Origin: JAIPEI01 sp964443135
Lineage (GTDB): Bacteria; Desulfobacterota; DSM-4660; Desulfatiglandales; HGW-15
Direction of reading: 5' to 3'
Assembly (NCBI GenBank): GCA_964443135.1
Contig: CAYUBQ010000016.1
Coordinates: 1-64,000, forward strand
DNA: 64,000 nucleotides
Under the pieces are notes generated by a model. That model saw nothing but the letters and a program-made list of their open reading frames with translations. It was not told the origin of the DNA and did no database searches. Position numbers and translations under genes: made by a program. This document shows positions 1-8,277 of this stretch, piece after piece (the stretch's first letter is position 1; each line of letters begins with the position of its first letter).

Positions 1-55
1 ACCCCCGGCCTGCGGATTAGAAGTCCGCTGCTCTGTCCAACTGAGCTACAGGCGC
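1..55 (-). tRNA. tRNA-Arg (anticodon TCT), 3' part cut by window edge
   Basis: Read on the minus strand, the 5' acceptor strand GCGCCTG is followed by TAGCTCAG (D-arm start) and an anticodon stem GCGGA/TCCGC enclosing the loop CTTCTAA, giving anticodon TCT (Arg). The variable region follows, and the T-arm and 3' acceptor lie beyond the window start. The stop codon of the upstream protein gene (46-48) falls inside the tRNA at positions T8-A9-G10, so the two genes overlap by 10 nt on the same strand. Confidence 0.93.
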
Positions 56-1476
56 CCGTCCTCAACGGCGGCATCGTCCGGTGCGCCGGGGACCGCAACC
101 TCCCCGGACACACCGCCGATCGTTCCATCCGGGTTCTCGGTGACCTTCTGGACCTCTTTTCCGTTCAACACCTGCCGGAGCAGGAAGTTCGTGTTCCGCT
201 CCAGGTTGTTCATGGTCTCCGCCAGTGCCTTGAGCTGGGTCAGGATCTTCCGCGACCTCTCCCTGGAGGGGATGTCCAGAACCGGCTCGTCCAGGATCCG
301 GATCAGGCGGTCCAGGGTCCCGGGATCAAACCGGCTGTTCTGCTGATAGAGCAGCTCGACCCACTCCTTTTTCAGGGCCTCGGGAAGCTTGTCGTAGCTT
401 TCGATCACCTCGGGCTCCAGGCCGTAGCGCAGGGAGGTCTTCAGCCGCCGAATGGACTCCCGCACCTCCTCCTTCTGCGGCTCGGTCGCACCGGCCTCAT
501 CGAACACCCGGCTCCATCGCTCCTCGATCTGCATGCCCACCCAGTTCTCGCCGATGTCCGGAGGAAGGCTGAGTTCGAGAAAACGGTTCTGGACGTTGGT
601 CAGATCGCTGCGCAGGGGCTCGCTGACCTCGTTGATGCTCTCGAGCACCCGATTGAGCTCCTCGACGGCTTCCCGCTTTCCGTTCTTCTCCTTGCGGTTG
701 GTCAGCAGGAGCTCCTCCCACTGCTCGCGCAGGAAGCCCAGCTCCTGCTTGACCAGCGAGAAGATCAGTCCGGCCTTGGTGATGGCGTTGCGCAGGGAGT
801 CGGCGAGGATGTTGCAGGCCTTCAACCGGTCGCTGGCCAGCTGCTGCATGGCCTCCATGGAGTCCTGGCGGAACTGGTAAGAGAGGAGCTCCGTACCGAG
901 GGACCTGGACAGCTTCTTGATGACCTTGGTCTGATGGCTCCCGATGCGGATGCTTCGGGGGTGGAAGTGGATCTTGATGACCGCGACCACGACATACTCG
1001 CTCTCCGACCAGAGCGTGTCTCCCTTGTAGCTCTTGGGCGGTTCGGGCACGGAGTAGATGTTCTGGTGCAGATCGTTCTTCCGGACGAGGACCGGCTCCA
1101 TGTGATGGTAGTCCTCCCACACCCCGTCCACCTGCAACCGTACACTCCGCGCGTCGCTCAGCGGATCCTCGGCGGTCCAGCTCTTCTGTCGCTCCACACA
1201 CCAGGCCATGGCCTCAAGCGGACGATCGGGCTCGTCCCGGTACTCGAGCCAGGGGCGCCCTGGAGGATTGTAGTCGGACTTCTCCGGAAGCCCCCAGGAG
1301 AAGGTCTCCCGCTTCTCGTCGATGTAGCCGGATGTCACACGTGTGGCCCGCAGCTCCGGGGGCTTGCCGATCCGGTAGATGGTCCCCTTGTAGGCCTGCG
1401 GAAGGCAGAAGAGAATCGTCTCGATCATCCCCTTGCACGCCTTCTCCAGGTTCGCTGTTTCAATGGTGATGGACAC
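46..1476 (-). CDS. Conserved hypothetical protein, 476 aa, helical C-terminal half
   Basis: I do not recognise this family. The protein is soluble, with no signal peptide or membrane segment. The N-terminal 200 residues are mixed and include a beta-rich stretch (VVVAVIKIHFHP). From about residue 205 to 440 it is strongly helical and charged, with probable coiled coil. The tail is acidic and Gly/Pro-rich (residues 445-476). The start is a GTG with GAGG six bases upstream. The stop codon lies inside the downstream tRNA-Arg, so co-transcription is likely. A putative promoter is at 1638-1665. Codon use is GC-rich like its neighbours. Confidence 0.75.
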   Translation of the reverse strand: MSITIETANLEKACKGMIETILFCLPQAYKGTIYRIGKPPELRATRVTSGYIDEKRETFSWGLPEKSDYNPPGRPWLEYRDEPDRPLEAMAWCVERQKSWTAEDPLSDARSVRLQVDGVWEDYHHMEPVLVRKNDLHQNIYSVPEPPKSYKGDTLWSESEYVVVAVIKIHFHPRSIRIGSHQTKVIKKLSRSLGTELLSYQFRQDSMEAMQQLASDRLKACNILADSLRNAITKAGLIFSLVKQELGFLREQWEELLLTNRKEKNGKREAVEELNRVLESINEVSEPLRSDLTNVQNRFLELSLPPDIGENWVGMQIEERWSRVFDEAGATEPQKEEVRESIRRLKTSLRYGLEPEVIESYDKLPEALKKEWVELLYQQNSRFDPGTLDRLIRILDEPVLDIPSRERSRKILTQLKALAETMNNLERNTNFLLRQVLNGKEVQKVTENPDGTIGGVSGEVAVPGAPDDAAVEDGRL

Positions 1477-1637
1477 TGCGCCTCAACCAGCTTTCCAGGG
1501 GGTTCGCGCTTTGCACCGTCTTCGCACGACGCAGCGCACCGGGATTCCGCATTCCTCCGTGGCATGTCCCCACGGCCCTTGCCTGCTCGTCCGGCCCGGT
1601 GGGCTCTATCATAACATTACGGTATTTAAGGGAGAAT

Positions 1638-1665
1638 ACTTTAAGCTTTTTCGCTGTTTTGTCAA
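1638..1665 (-). promoter_or_regulatory. Candidate sigma-70 promoter for the 476-aa gene
   Basis: On the minus strand TTGACA (1665-1660) is followed after 16 nt by TAAAGT (1643-1638), inside the only AT-rich stretch (about 1605-1680) between two divergent genes. It would leave a leader of about 155 nt before the GTG at 1476. Confidence 0.35.
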
Positions 1666-1723
1666 CAAAAATGCGAGAACGCGGGGCCTTGACAATCCCC
1701 CACCCCACTGTCAGACTTGGGCG

Positions 1724-2578
1724 ATGCTTGACCGGTGTCTGATCATCGACGACGTCCCTCCGCTTCGAGATCCCCTCTTCATCGCCGGTTTCGAAGGATG
1801 GGGAAACGCATTGGACGTTTCCAGGGGCGTGGTGGACTTCCTGATCCGTACCCTGGAGGCCGAGCCGTTTGCACGGTTGCATCCGGATCCCTTCTATCGG
1901 TACGACGAGACCCGTCCCCAGGTCCGGGTGGAAGAGGGGCTGCTTCTCGAGGTCACGCCGCCCGGGGCCGCGTTCTATGCAGTGTACGAGGAGCGGGCCG
2001 GAAGGGACCTCGTGCTGTTCCGGTCCTCCGAACCCCACCTCCAGTGGTACCGCTTCTGCGAAGCGATCCTCTCGGTCTGCGAGCAGGTTCGGGCGGCAAC
2101 CGTCGTCACCATCGGAAGCATGTTCGACGACGTGCTCCACACGGACACCATGGTCTCCGCGTTTGCATCGAGACCGGCCATCCTCTCCGCCCTGGACCCG
2201 CACCGTGTGGTCCCGGTCAACTACCAGGGCCCGTCCGCCGTTCACTCCCTCGTCCATGACGAAGCGGCAAAGAGGGGCATGGACGCTCTGAGCCTCTGGA
2301 GCCATTGCCCCTACTACCTGCAGGGAACCACGCACTTCGGGCTGCTCTCCCACATGGGATCCATCCTGGCATCATGGGGGGGATTTCAGGTCGACACGAA
2401 GAACCTGGACGAAACCTGGCGGGAGCTGAATCACCAGATCCAGGAGATCATCGAAAAGAACCCCGAGCTTCAGAAGATGATCACCGACCTCCGGAAGGCG
2501 AAGGTGAAAGGCTCTTGGGGTGCAGCCACCCGCCACGACAACGTCATCCACCTCGAGGACTTCCTCAAGCCCGGCTAA
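1724..2578 (+). CDS. PAC2 family protein (ATP-grasp/proteasome-assembly-chaperone-like fold), 284 aa
   Basis: The start of the protein (pattern LRDPLFIAGFEGWGNA) and the central VVTIGSMFDD segment, with PVNYQGPSAVHS and HCPYYLQG further on, match the PAC2 family. Members are found in archaea, actinobacteria and deltaproteobacteria and resemble proteasome assembly chaperones; the bacterial role is mostly unknown. The C-terminus (residues 225-270) is charged and helical. The ATG at 1724 is preferred over the upstream in-frame extension, which would read through the AT-rich promoter region. It is convergent with the sirtuin gene 34 bp downstream. Confidence 0.85.
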   Translation: MLDRCLIIDDVPPLRDPLFIAGFEGWGNALDVSRGVVDFLIRTLEAEPFARLHPDPFYRYDETRPQVRVEEGLLLEVTPPGAAFYAVYEERAGRDLVLFRSSEPHLQWYRFCEAILSVCEQVRAATVVTIGSMFDDVLHTDTMVSAFASRPAILSALDPHRVVPVNYQGPSAVHSLVHDEAAKRGMDALSLWSHCPYYLQGTTHFGLLSHMGSILASWGGFQVDTKNLDETWRELNHQIQEIIEKNPELQKMITDLRKAKVKGSWGAATRHDNVIHLEDFLKPG

Positions 2579-2611
2579 CCCGCGCCTGCCTACCGATCCG
2601 GGCGACGGAGG

Positions 2612-3373
2612 TCAAGGCGTCTCTCTCCGCCCCCGGTCGGCGGCCTTCACCGCGTCCACCAGGGCGGGGATGATCACACCGGCGCTTCCCTTCAGGAGGA
2701 TGTCCGTGACGCTGCCGGACAGGTGGGTTTCCTCCTTGTTCACCTCGATGAGCTTCGCACCCCGTTCCTTGGCGAGGACGGGGATCGTGTTGGCCGGGGA
2801 AACCAGAGCCGACGTGCCCACGATCATCACGACATCCGCCTTGGAGGCGAGATCGAAGGAGCGGTCGAGGGCCTCCACGGGAATGGCCTCCCCGAAGAAG
2901 ATCACGTCGGGTTTGAGCGGCTTCCTGCAGACGCACCGGGGGGTGGGCTCCTCCCCGATCTCTACCCGGGTGTACCGTTTCCCGCACCAGATGCAGGAGA
3001 ACGTGCTCGAGTTCCCGTGGTACTCGATCACGTTCTTCGATCCGCCTTCCTGGTGAAGGTTGTCGATGTTCTGGGTGATCACGTGGTGGAGGAAGTCCAG
3101 GCGTTCCAGCTCGCCCATCCCGATGTGGGCCGCGTTGGGTCGCGCATTCTTCACCAGCTCCTCCATGTCCCGCAGCATGCTCCACACCTTGTCGGGGTTC
3201 CGCCGGAAAGCGTCGATGGTGGCATACTCCGCCGGGTCGTACCGGGCCCAGAGGCCTTCGGCGCTCCGGAAGTCGGGGATCCCGGACTCCACGGACACCC
3301 CGGCCCCTGTGAGCGCCAGGGTCAGCCGGGAGCTCACCAGGATCTCTGCGGCCTCGCGAATCGGGTCTTCCAT
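2612..3373 (-). CDS. SIR2-family NAD-dependent protein deacylase, 253 aa
   Basis: A complete sirtuin core is present: NAD-binding GAGVSVESGIPDFR at residues 23-36, TQNIDNLH at 100-107, catalytic His119 in EYHG, zinc ligands Cys127/Cys130 and Cys147/Cys149, GTSALVSPA (about 186-194) and the NKEET segment. The second cysteine pair is C-x-C rather than the usual C-x2-C, a small deviation. The length is typical for bacterial CobB-type enzymes, which remove acyl groups from protein lysines using NAD+. A GGGAG ribosome site precedes the ATG. It is co-directional with the CooT gene 50 bp downstream. Confidence 0.93.
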   Translation of the reverse strand: MEDPIREAAEILVSSRLTLALTGAGVSVESGIPDFRSAEGLWARYDPAEYATIDAFRRNPDKVWSMLRDMEELVKNARPNAAHIGMGELERLDFLHHVITQNIDNLHQEGGSKNVIEYHGNSSTFSCIWCGKRYTRVEIGEEPTPRCVCRKPLKPDVIFFGEAIPVEALDRSFDLASKADVVMIVGTSALVSPANTIPVLAKERGAKLIEVNKEETHLSGSVTDILLKGSAGVIIPALVDAVKAADRGRRETP

Positions 3374-3425
3374 CCCGCGCTCCCTTCCAAACCCCCCAAG
3401 GGGCTCAGCGCTTCGGCCGTCCTTC

Positions 3426-3614
3426 TCAGGCCGGTTCCAGGACGATCTTCCCCTCCGAGTTGATGTACCGCTTGACTCGGGCCTTCAGGCTCTTCTGCTC
3501 TCCGAAGATGTTGACCATCCTCACGGTGTCCCCGTTCACCTCCAGCTCATCCACGTTCTCGAGGACTTTTTCCTCGGATCCGTCTCGAACGAGAAAAGCG
3601 TTTGCTTCGCACAT
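3426..3614 (-). CDS. CooT-family nickel-binding protein, 62 aa
   Basis: The protein starts MCEANAFLV, the hallmark of the CooT family, in which the second-residue Cys helps bind nickel in a homodimer. The remainder is a small beta-barrel-like domain (VDELEVNGDTVRMVNIFGEQKSL). CooT was first described as a nickel accessory protein for carbon monoxide dehydrogenase; stand-alone homologues occur in anaerobes. The start at 3614 fits the family and has GAGGAGA upstream, so a 6-residue longer in-frame reading is rejected. The His-rich gene at 3688 lies 73 bp upstream on the same strand. Confidence 0.9.
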   Translation of the reverse strand: MCEANAFLVRDGSEEKVLENVDELEVNGDTVRMVNIFGEQKSLKARVKRYINSEGKIVLEPA

Positions 3615-3687
3615 GGTGAGTCTCCTCTGCAAGCGGCGGTCCGCGTGGAAGCGCTCGTTCGGCTCCCACGGAAAACCGCATCCGGGA

Positions 3688-3888
3688 TCAGTGAAGGGCC
3701 TCCAGGGCCTTCTTCAGGCAAGCCGTGCTCTTTGCGGTCAGTTCCGCCATCTCCCGAATGGATCGGGCGCTCTCGATCTTCCCCGCCTTCTCGAGCTCGT
3801 CCGCAAACTGTTCGTAGTCTTCCAGGTGGTGTTCGTTGTGGTCGATCCAGTGCTCCAGACGGATCCTCGCCTTTTCCTCGAACTCCAT
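3688..3888 (-). CDS. Small His-rich helical protein next to CooT, 66 aa
   Basis: This short helical protein (MEFEEKARIRLEHW...) carries a histidine cluster HWIDHNEHHLEDY at residues 12-24, suggestive of a metal-binding helix. The ATG at 3888 has AGGAGG twelve bases upstream; an in-frame extension to 3957 lacks a good start. It lies upstream of the CooT-family gene in the same direction, which suggests a role in nickel or other metal handling. That is inference: I cannot name the family with certainty. Confidence 0.78.
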   Translation of the reverse strand: MEFEEKARIRLEHWIDHNEHHLEDYEQFADELEKAGKIESARSIREMAELTAKSTACLKKALEALH

Positions 3889-4270
3889 GGCCTGCCGCCT
3901 CCTGCTCTTCGTGTGGGGATGAGCCTCGCCCGGGTGCCCGTACCCGGACCATAACAACCGGCCCGGTGCATGTCAACGTCCATCGTTCCTGCGCAGTCCC
4001 CTGCCCTCTATTGGAGCCGTTGCCGCCCGAAACCCAATTTCCATTGCTTCTGATCAATCTTCCGTGTATTGTGACCGGGTCGCGGAGAGCCGAAGCCTTT
4101 CGATCCGTCCCCGGAGCTTCAACCATCGCCGGCGTTTCCACCGGCGGGAAGCGGGTCGTTGCGGATTCTCAATTGGGTTGACTCGAAACCCCGCTCAAGG
4201 TAGGATTTCCAGACGGTTGAAACCCGGGCGGAACGGAACGGGAGCGACATCTTCAAGCCGGAGGAGCGAA
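3889..4270. other. Intergenic region, 382 bp, divergent promoters
   Basis: There is no convincing coding sequence here. The region separates the minus-strand CooT/His-rich pair from the plus-strand response regulator and contains the sigma-70 promoter at 4178-4206. Its middle (about 4020-4080) is locally AT-richer. Confidence 0.6.
4178..4206 (+). promoter_or_regulatory. Sigma-70-type promoter of response regulator gene
   Basis: TTGACT (4178-4183), 17-nt spacer, TAGGAT (4201-4206). It lies 65 nt upstream of the ATG at 4271. Confidence 0.6.
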
Positions 4271-4798
4271 ATGCCGAATCAGGACATCCTGGAAGGGAAA
4301 CGGATTCTCATCGTGGATGACGAACCGGACATCCTCGAGACCCTCGAGGAACTGCTCGACATGTGTCTCATCGATACGGCACCGAATTTCGAGACGGCTC
4401 GCAAGTTCCTCGACAAGAACACATACGATGCAGCCATCCTCGACATCATGGGCGTCCAGGGATACGACCTTCTGAAGATCGCCACGCAGAAGGGGATCCC
4501 CTGCCTGATGCTCACGGCGCACGCGCTCAGCCCGGACAACCTGGTCAAGTCCCTCAAGGAGGGAGCCCAGTCGTACGTTCCCAAGGACAAGATCACCGAG
4601 ATCGCCACCTACGTCGCCGAGACCATCGAGGCCCACGAACGGGGCCGGCAGGAACGGGACGTCCGCTGGTTCAGCCGGCTCAAACCGTTCTTCGACCGGA
4701 AGTTCGGCAAGGGGTGGAGGAAGAAGGACCAGGACTTCTGGAAAGACTTCGACCGGAAGTACATCAGCAAGAAGGACGAGCTCGAAGACATCATGTGA
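4271..4798 (+). CDS. Single-domain response regulator with conserved C-terminal extension (copy 1), 175 aa
   Basis: The receiver domain (residues 11-125) has acidic pair DD16-17, phospho-acceptor Asp58 in AILDIMG, LTAH (switch Thr) and the Lys in VPKDK. No DNA-binding or enzymatic output domain follows. Residues 135-170 are instead a basic/aromatic extension with WFSRLKPFFDRKFGKGWRKK and a following FW. The regulator at 9538-10059 shares both the receiver features and this tail. The ATG has GAGGAGCG upstream. It is convergent with a cytosolic histidine kinase (4920-5798), a plausible partner. Confidence 0.9.
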   Translation: MPNQDILEGKRILIVDDEPDILETLEELLDMCLIDTAPNFETARKFLDKNTYDAAILDIMGVQGYDLLKIATQKGIPCLMLTAHALSPDNLVKSLKEGAQSYVPKDKITEIATYVAETIEAHERGRQERDVRWFSRLKPFFDRKFGKGWRKKDQDFWKDFDRKYISKKDELEDIM

Positions 4799-4800
4799 CG

Positions 4801-4895
4801 GACTCACCAAAACCCGCTCACCCGCTGCTGAAAATGCTGCATCCTCTCGAGATTTCGAGGCCGGATGTCGCGGCTTCGGGCCCCCGGCGACTCCC
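4801..4895 (+). repeat. Interspersed ~100-bp repeat, copy R1
   Basis: Begins CTCACCAAAACCCGCTCACC and continues through GAGATTTCGAGG...GGCTTCGGG to CGACTCC, matching the consensus of seven other copies. It fills the gap between two convergent genes (response regulator and histidine kinase). Confidence 0.75.
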
Positions 4896-4919
4896 TCGCC
4901 ACGCGAGTCCTCCAAGGCG

Positions 4920-5798
4920 CTACAGGGGGATCTCCACGACGAAGGTCGCCCCCTTCCCCGTGTCGCTCCGAAGCGACAGCCTCCCCTGCATGTCCTCCAC
5001 GAGCACCGAGACGCCCGCCAGACCCAGCCCGTGTCCCCGGACGCAGTGCTGCTCCTTCATGTCCATCTGGAAGTAGCACTCGAAGATCTGTTTGTGGTGG
5101 GTCTGCGGGATGCCCTGACCGTCGTCGCTCACGGTGAGGGCAAGGGCGTCCGTCCTCTTCTCCACCCGCACCTCGACCCGTTCCCGCCGGTACTTCAGGG
5201 CGTTGTTCAGAAGGTTCCGCAGGATCTGCTTCATCTTGGTCTCGTCGAGGGTCACCTTCTCGTCCCAGAGCCCCTCGTCGACGCAGAGCTCGATCCCCCT
5301 TGCCTCGAGGGTTTCCCTGAGGCCGGCCAGGGTCTCGCAGTCGCGTATGCAGTCGGCCGTCTTCTGGTCCGTCAGGTCGAAGATCTCCACGAGGGCCTGG
5401 GCGATGAAATCCGAGATGCGAAAATGCTCCTTGTAGATGATGCCCTGGTTGGAGCGTCCGATCTCCATGGCGTCGTTGACCAGCGACTTGGTGACCTTGG
5501 TGTTTCTGAGGACCCGGTTCAGCACCTTCTTCTGCTTTTCCGTCAAGGATCCGTACTTCTCTTCCCGCTCCAGGAGCGAGAGGATCCCCGCCTCGATCAC
5601 GGCCAGCGGCACCTTCAGATCGTGTATGAAGAGGCCGAACTTGATTCGCTCTTTTCCCATGTCATACCCTTGCGGCTCGGGTGACACGCTCTCGTTGCGG
5701 GTCGATTCCGGCACGCGATCCCGGTCCGCCGGCGGCGCCTTCGCAAACATCCTCCTGAAAAGACCCGCAGCAGCCATACCCGTCGGCTTCCGGCTCAT
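4920..5798 (-). CDS. Cytosolic sensor histidine kinase, 292 aa
   Basis: The dimerisation/phosphoacceptor box contains FIHDLKVPL (His59), a variant of H-E-x-x-x-P. It is followed by N-box NLLNNALKY, G1 DDGQGIP, an F-box region and G2 GHGLGLAG near the C-terminus, so the catalytic domain is complete. There is no sensor domain, signal peptide or membrane segment; the first about 45 residues are low-complexity. Start ATG 5798 is chosen; an internal ATG at residue 47 (MGKERIKF) is an alternative. Its gene is convergent with the response regulator at 4271, so the two may form a pair even though they are not in one operon. Confidence 0.88.
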   Translation of the reverse strand: MSRKPTGMAAAGLFRRMFAKAPPADRDRVPESTRNESVSPEPQGYDMGKERIKFGLFIHDLKVPLAVIEAGILSLLEREEKYGSLTEKQKKVLNRVLRNTKVTKSLVNDAMEIGRSNQGIIYKEHFRISDFIAQALVEIFDLTDQKTADCIRDCETLAGLRETLEARGIELCVDEGLWDEKVTLDETKMKQILRNLLNNALKYRRERVEVRVEKRTDALALTVSDDGQGIPQTHHKQIFECYFQMDMKEQHCVRGHGLGLAGVSVLVEDMQGRLSLRSDTGKGATFVVEIPL

Positions 5799-5898
5799 GA
5801 TCCCGCCCCGATTCCCGCCGCGACGGCGGAATGCAGGCGATGAACGCCGGTTCCCTCCCTGTTTCCCGCGTACGCTCGCAAGAGCGTTCCGCACGGCA

Positions 5899-6750
5899 TC
5901 AGAACAGGAGCCCCACGTATCCCACGAAGCTCGTGTCGGGACGAACGTCGTAGCTCATCGCGTAGACCAGCTCGATCCCCTGCTCGGCGCCGAGCCTCTT
6001 CGCCGCCACGGCGGTCGCGGCGGCCGCGCCGGCGCAGCAAGCGTTCTGATTCCGGAGTCCCTCCGCGATCACGCCCTCCCCGTCCAGGGCGAGCATGCGG
6101 TCGATGACCCGCCTGTCGTTCTCGTTCCGAACCCAGTCCACGGCCTGTTCACCGACCCCCTGGGGTGCGAAACCGTAGTTCGGCCCGTAGTGGGTCAAAT
6201 CGGTGGACCCCAGAACCACGATGCTTCTGCCCAGAGAAGCGGCCAGTTCCACGGTCCGATCGCCGATGGCGAGCGTTTCCCGGGCAGGGGGCACACCCAT
6301 GGGAACGATCCGGGCGTCCGGGAAAAAGTGCCGGACGAAAGGGAGCTGCAGCTCGATGGTGTTGTCCTGCCCGTACCGGTGCGCCGTCTCCACCTCGAAA
6401 GGGAACTCCCGGGCCAGGGTCGACGCCATCTCCTCGTCGATCTCCAAATCCCCCAAGGGCGTCTCCCACGCTCCCTCGGTCATGATGTAGCTGGGGCTGC
6501 CCGGGTGAAGGTGCCGTCCGAACAGGACGACCGTGTCCGGCGCGGCACCCGCCTGCAGGCACAGCATCACGTTGCAGGCGGTCTGCCCGCTGAACACCCA
6601 TCCCGCGTGCGGCACAATGCCCCCGACCCGGCGGGCGCCTCCGTCCGGGCAGGGTTGCGCGTTCGCAGCGAATGCCTCGATCATTCGAAGGCATTCGGAG
6701 CGATCGGCCGGGTACCAGCTCCCGGCAAAATCCGCTCTTCTCGTGGCCAT
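5899..6750 (-). CDS. amrB: AmmeMemoRadiSam system protein B (MEMO1-like), 283 aa
   Basis: This is a Memo-family protein. It starts MATRRADFAGSWYPAD and contains GGIVPHAGWVFSG, an internal GSTDLTHYG motif and the C-terminal MSYDVRPDTSFVGYVGL. Memo proteins are related to extradiol dioxygenases and often occur with an AMMECR1 protein and a radical SAM enzyme; neither partner is adjacent here. The product is cytosolic. The start at 6750 has GAGGAGAG upstream; the longer in-frame reading would translate repeat R2 and is rejected. Confidence 0.9.
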   Translation of the reverse strand: MATRRADFAGSWYPADRSECLRMIEAFAANAQPCPDGGARRVGGIVPHAGWVFSGQTACNVMLCLQAGAAPDTVVLFGRHLHPGSPSYIMTEGAWETPLGDLEIDEEMASTLAREFPFEVETAHRYGQDNTIELQLPFVRHFFPDARIVPMGVPPARETLAIGDRTVELAASLGRSIVVLGSTDLTHYGPNYGFAPQGVGEQAVDWVRNENDRRVIDRMLALDGEGVIAEGLRNQNACCAGAAAATAVAAKRLGAEQGIELVYAMSYDVRPDTSFVGYVGLLF

Positions 6751-6896
6751 TCTCTCCTCCTCGGCGCTTCCAAGGGATCGGTCCGGTCCCTTGTGCCCGG
6801 TCGGGCCCTCCGAAGGGATCCGTGCATGCACACCACTTGCACCGGCCTGCTGCATGACGCACACCCGCGGGAACGCGCCGGGCGGTTGGTCGTACT

Positions 6897-7000
6897 CGAT
6901 GGAGCCGCGGAAAGACCGGAACCTCGATATCCGCCACCGGGGTTTCAATGGACTGCAGCGTATCCAGCGGCGGGCGAGCCGGTTCTTTGCGAATCCGTCG
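6897..7000 (-). repeat. Interspersed ~100-bp repeat, copy R2
   Basis: Inverse orientation: GATGGAGCC...CTCGATATCCGCC...TATCCAGCGGCGGGCGAG... TTTGCGAATCCGTC. It ends match the other copies; the interior is slightly diverged. Confidence 0.8.
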
Positions 7001-7060
7001 AGGTTGAATTATGAAGGAATTCCGAGGGCAATGCAAGGTCATTGTTCCCGCGTTTGCTCC

Positions 7061-7089
7061 TTGCAGACCTCGGTTCGAGCTGATACACT
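7061..7089 (+). promoter_or_regulatory. Weak promoter candidate for site-2 protease gene
   Basis: TTGCAG (7061-7066), 17 nt, TACACT (7084-7089), 85 nt before the ATG at 7174. Confidence 0.3.
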
Positions 7090-7173
7090 CCGCCTTTCGG
7101 CAAACCGGCGAGGGCGTGCCCCACGGGCTTTCAGCGCCTCGACCCGCCCCGCTTGTCAGGAGCGATTTCTCCC

Positions 7174-7797
7174 ATGACCGAGTGGATCATCCGCATCCCG
7201 GTGCTGCTGTTCGCCGTCACCATTCACGAGTACTCCCACGGCAGGGCCGCCCTCTCCCTGGGGGACCCCACGGCGAGGGACGCCGGACGGCTCACCTTGA
7301 ACCCCCTGCCCCACGTCGATCCCCTGGGCGCGCTCTGCCTGTTCCTGTTCAAGTTCGGATGGGCCAAGCCCGTCCCCGTCGACGTGCGATACTTCAAAAA
7401 CCCCAAGCGGGACACGATCCTCATGGCCTTGAGCGGCCCGGTGGCCAACCTGGCGGCCGCTTTCACGGCCGGGCTCTTCTTCCGCTATCTCCTGCTGCCC
7501 TACGACCTGTACGTGTACGTGCTGATCGACATGATCCTCCTCAACATCGGCCTCGGTGTGTTCAACCTGCTTCCCATCCCGCCCCTGGACGGCTCCCACG
7601 TCCTCGAGAACCTCCTCCCCCCGAGGGCCGCCATGGCCTTTCACCGCGCCGGCCGATACGCGCCGCTCGTCCTGATCGGGATCATCCTGCTCGATCAGTA
7701 CGCGCACCTGAACATCCTCGGGCGGGTCCTGGGCACCCCCATCCGGTATCTGGCCTGCCTGTTCGGCGGCCCCGACTTCTGCCGCCTCTTCGGATGA
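7174..7797 (+). CDS. Site-2 protease family (M50) membrane metalloprotease, 207 aa
   Basis: Zinc motif HEYSHG (His18, His22) sits in the first membrane helix. The third-ligand motif is PIPPLDGSH at about residues 142-150, within NLLPIPPLDG, as in the Rv/YwhC-like minimal site-2 proteases. Five to six hydrophobic segments are visible. There is no PDZ domain. The ATG at 7174 is chosen with AGGAG twelve bases upstream; a TTG seven codons earlier is possible. Substrates cannot be inferred from context. Confidence 0.9.
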   Translation: MTEWIIRIPVLLFAVTIHEYSHGRAALSLGDPTARDAGRLTLNPLPHVDPLGALCLFLFKFGWAKPVPVDVRYFKNPKRDTILMALSGPVANLAAAFTAGLFFRYLLLPYDLYVYVLIDMILLNIGLGVFNLLPIPPLDGSHVLENLLPPRAAMAFHRAGRYAPLVLIGIILLDQYAHLNILGRVLGTPIRYLACLFGGPDFCRLFG

Positions 7798-7928
7798 GGA
7801 GCCTTCCTTCCCCCTTCCCCACGGCCTTACCCTCTCGATTCCAGGGGCTGCACGCGGCAAAGCGGGTTTGACACGGGCCCGCAAGTGCGATAAGTATGAT
7901 ACAAAAGAGCAGAACGAAAACACAGTCA

Positions 7929-8258
7929 ATGCCCTCGGAATCCGATAAAAAGGCGATGTCCACAGAAAACCCGGAGATCCTCCGAGTCCAGGAGCTCACC
8001 CGCCAGCTGGAGCGGGTCAACCGTGAGGTCGAGCGGCTGCTCTCCCGCCTGCCGCTGTCTCGACACCACGAGGTGGCCAGGCTGAACCGGCTCGTCAACG
8101 AGCAGATCCGCCTGGCCAACACCCCTCCCCGGCGCGCGCTCCCGCCGAGGGTCGGCATCTTCTACGACAACGCGCGGGACAAGGCCGGCTTTCTGCGCCA
8201 GCGCTACAACGAAGCGCTCGCGAACGGGGAGCTTCGAAAACCGGCCGGAGAGCCCTGA
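7929..8258 (+). CDS. Small charged helical protein, about 109 aa, function unknown
   Basis: Residues from MSTENPEILRVQ onward form a heptad-rich helix (LTRQLERVNREVERLLSRL) followed by a basic segment and a short second helix (GFLRQRYNEALAN), so a coiled-coil dimer is likely. The start is uncertain: in-frame ATGs occur at 7896, 7929 and 7956. A promoter-like TTGACA (7868-7873) followed 17 nt later by TAAGTA would exclude 7896. No strong ribosome site decides between the others. The asparaginase-like gene follows after 19 bp, so the two are probably co-transcribed. Confidence 0.65.
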   Translation: MPSESDKKAMSTENPEILRVQELTRQLERVNREVERLLSRLPLSRHHEVARLNRLVNEQIRLANTPPRRALPPRVGIFYDNARDKAGFLRQRYNEALANGELRKPAGEP

Positions 8259-8277
8259 GCACAAGGCGCACGCGGTC

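Larger units (their letters stand above)
6751..7173. other. Intergenic region, 423 bp, with repeat R2
   Basis: The divergent spacer between the Memo-like and site-2 protease genes holds repeat copy R2 (6897-7000) and a weak plus-strand promoter candidate (7061-7089). No gene was seen. Confidence 0.6.

Noticed and set aside
1480..1540. Possible ninth copy of the interspersed repeat
   Set aside because: Shares short pieces (TTTCCAG, CCGTC) with the consensus but not the ordered ends; too diverged to support.
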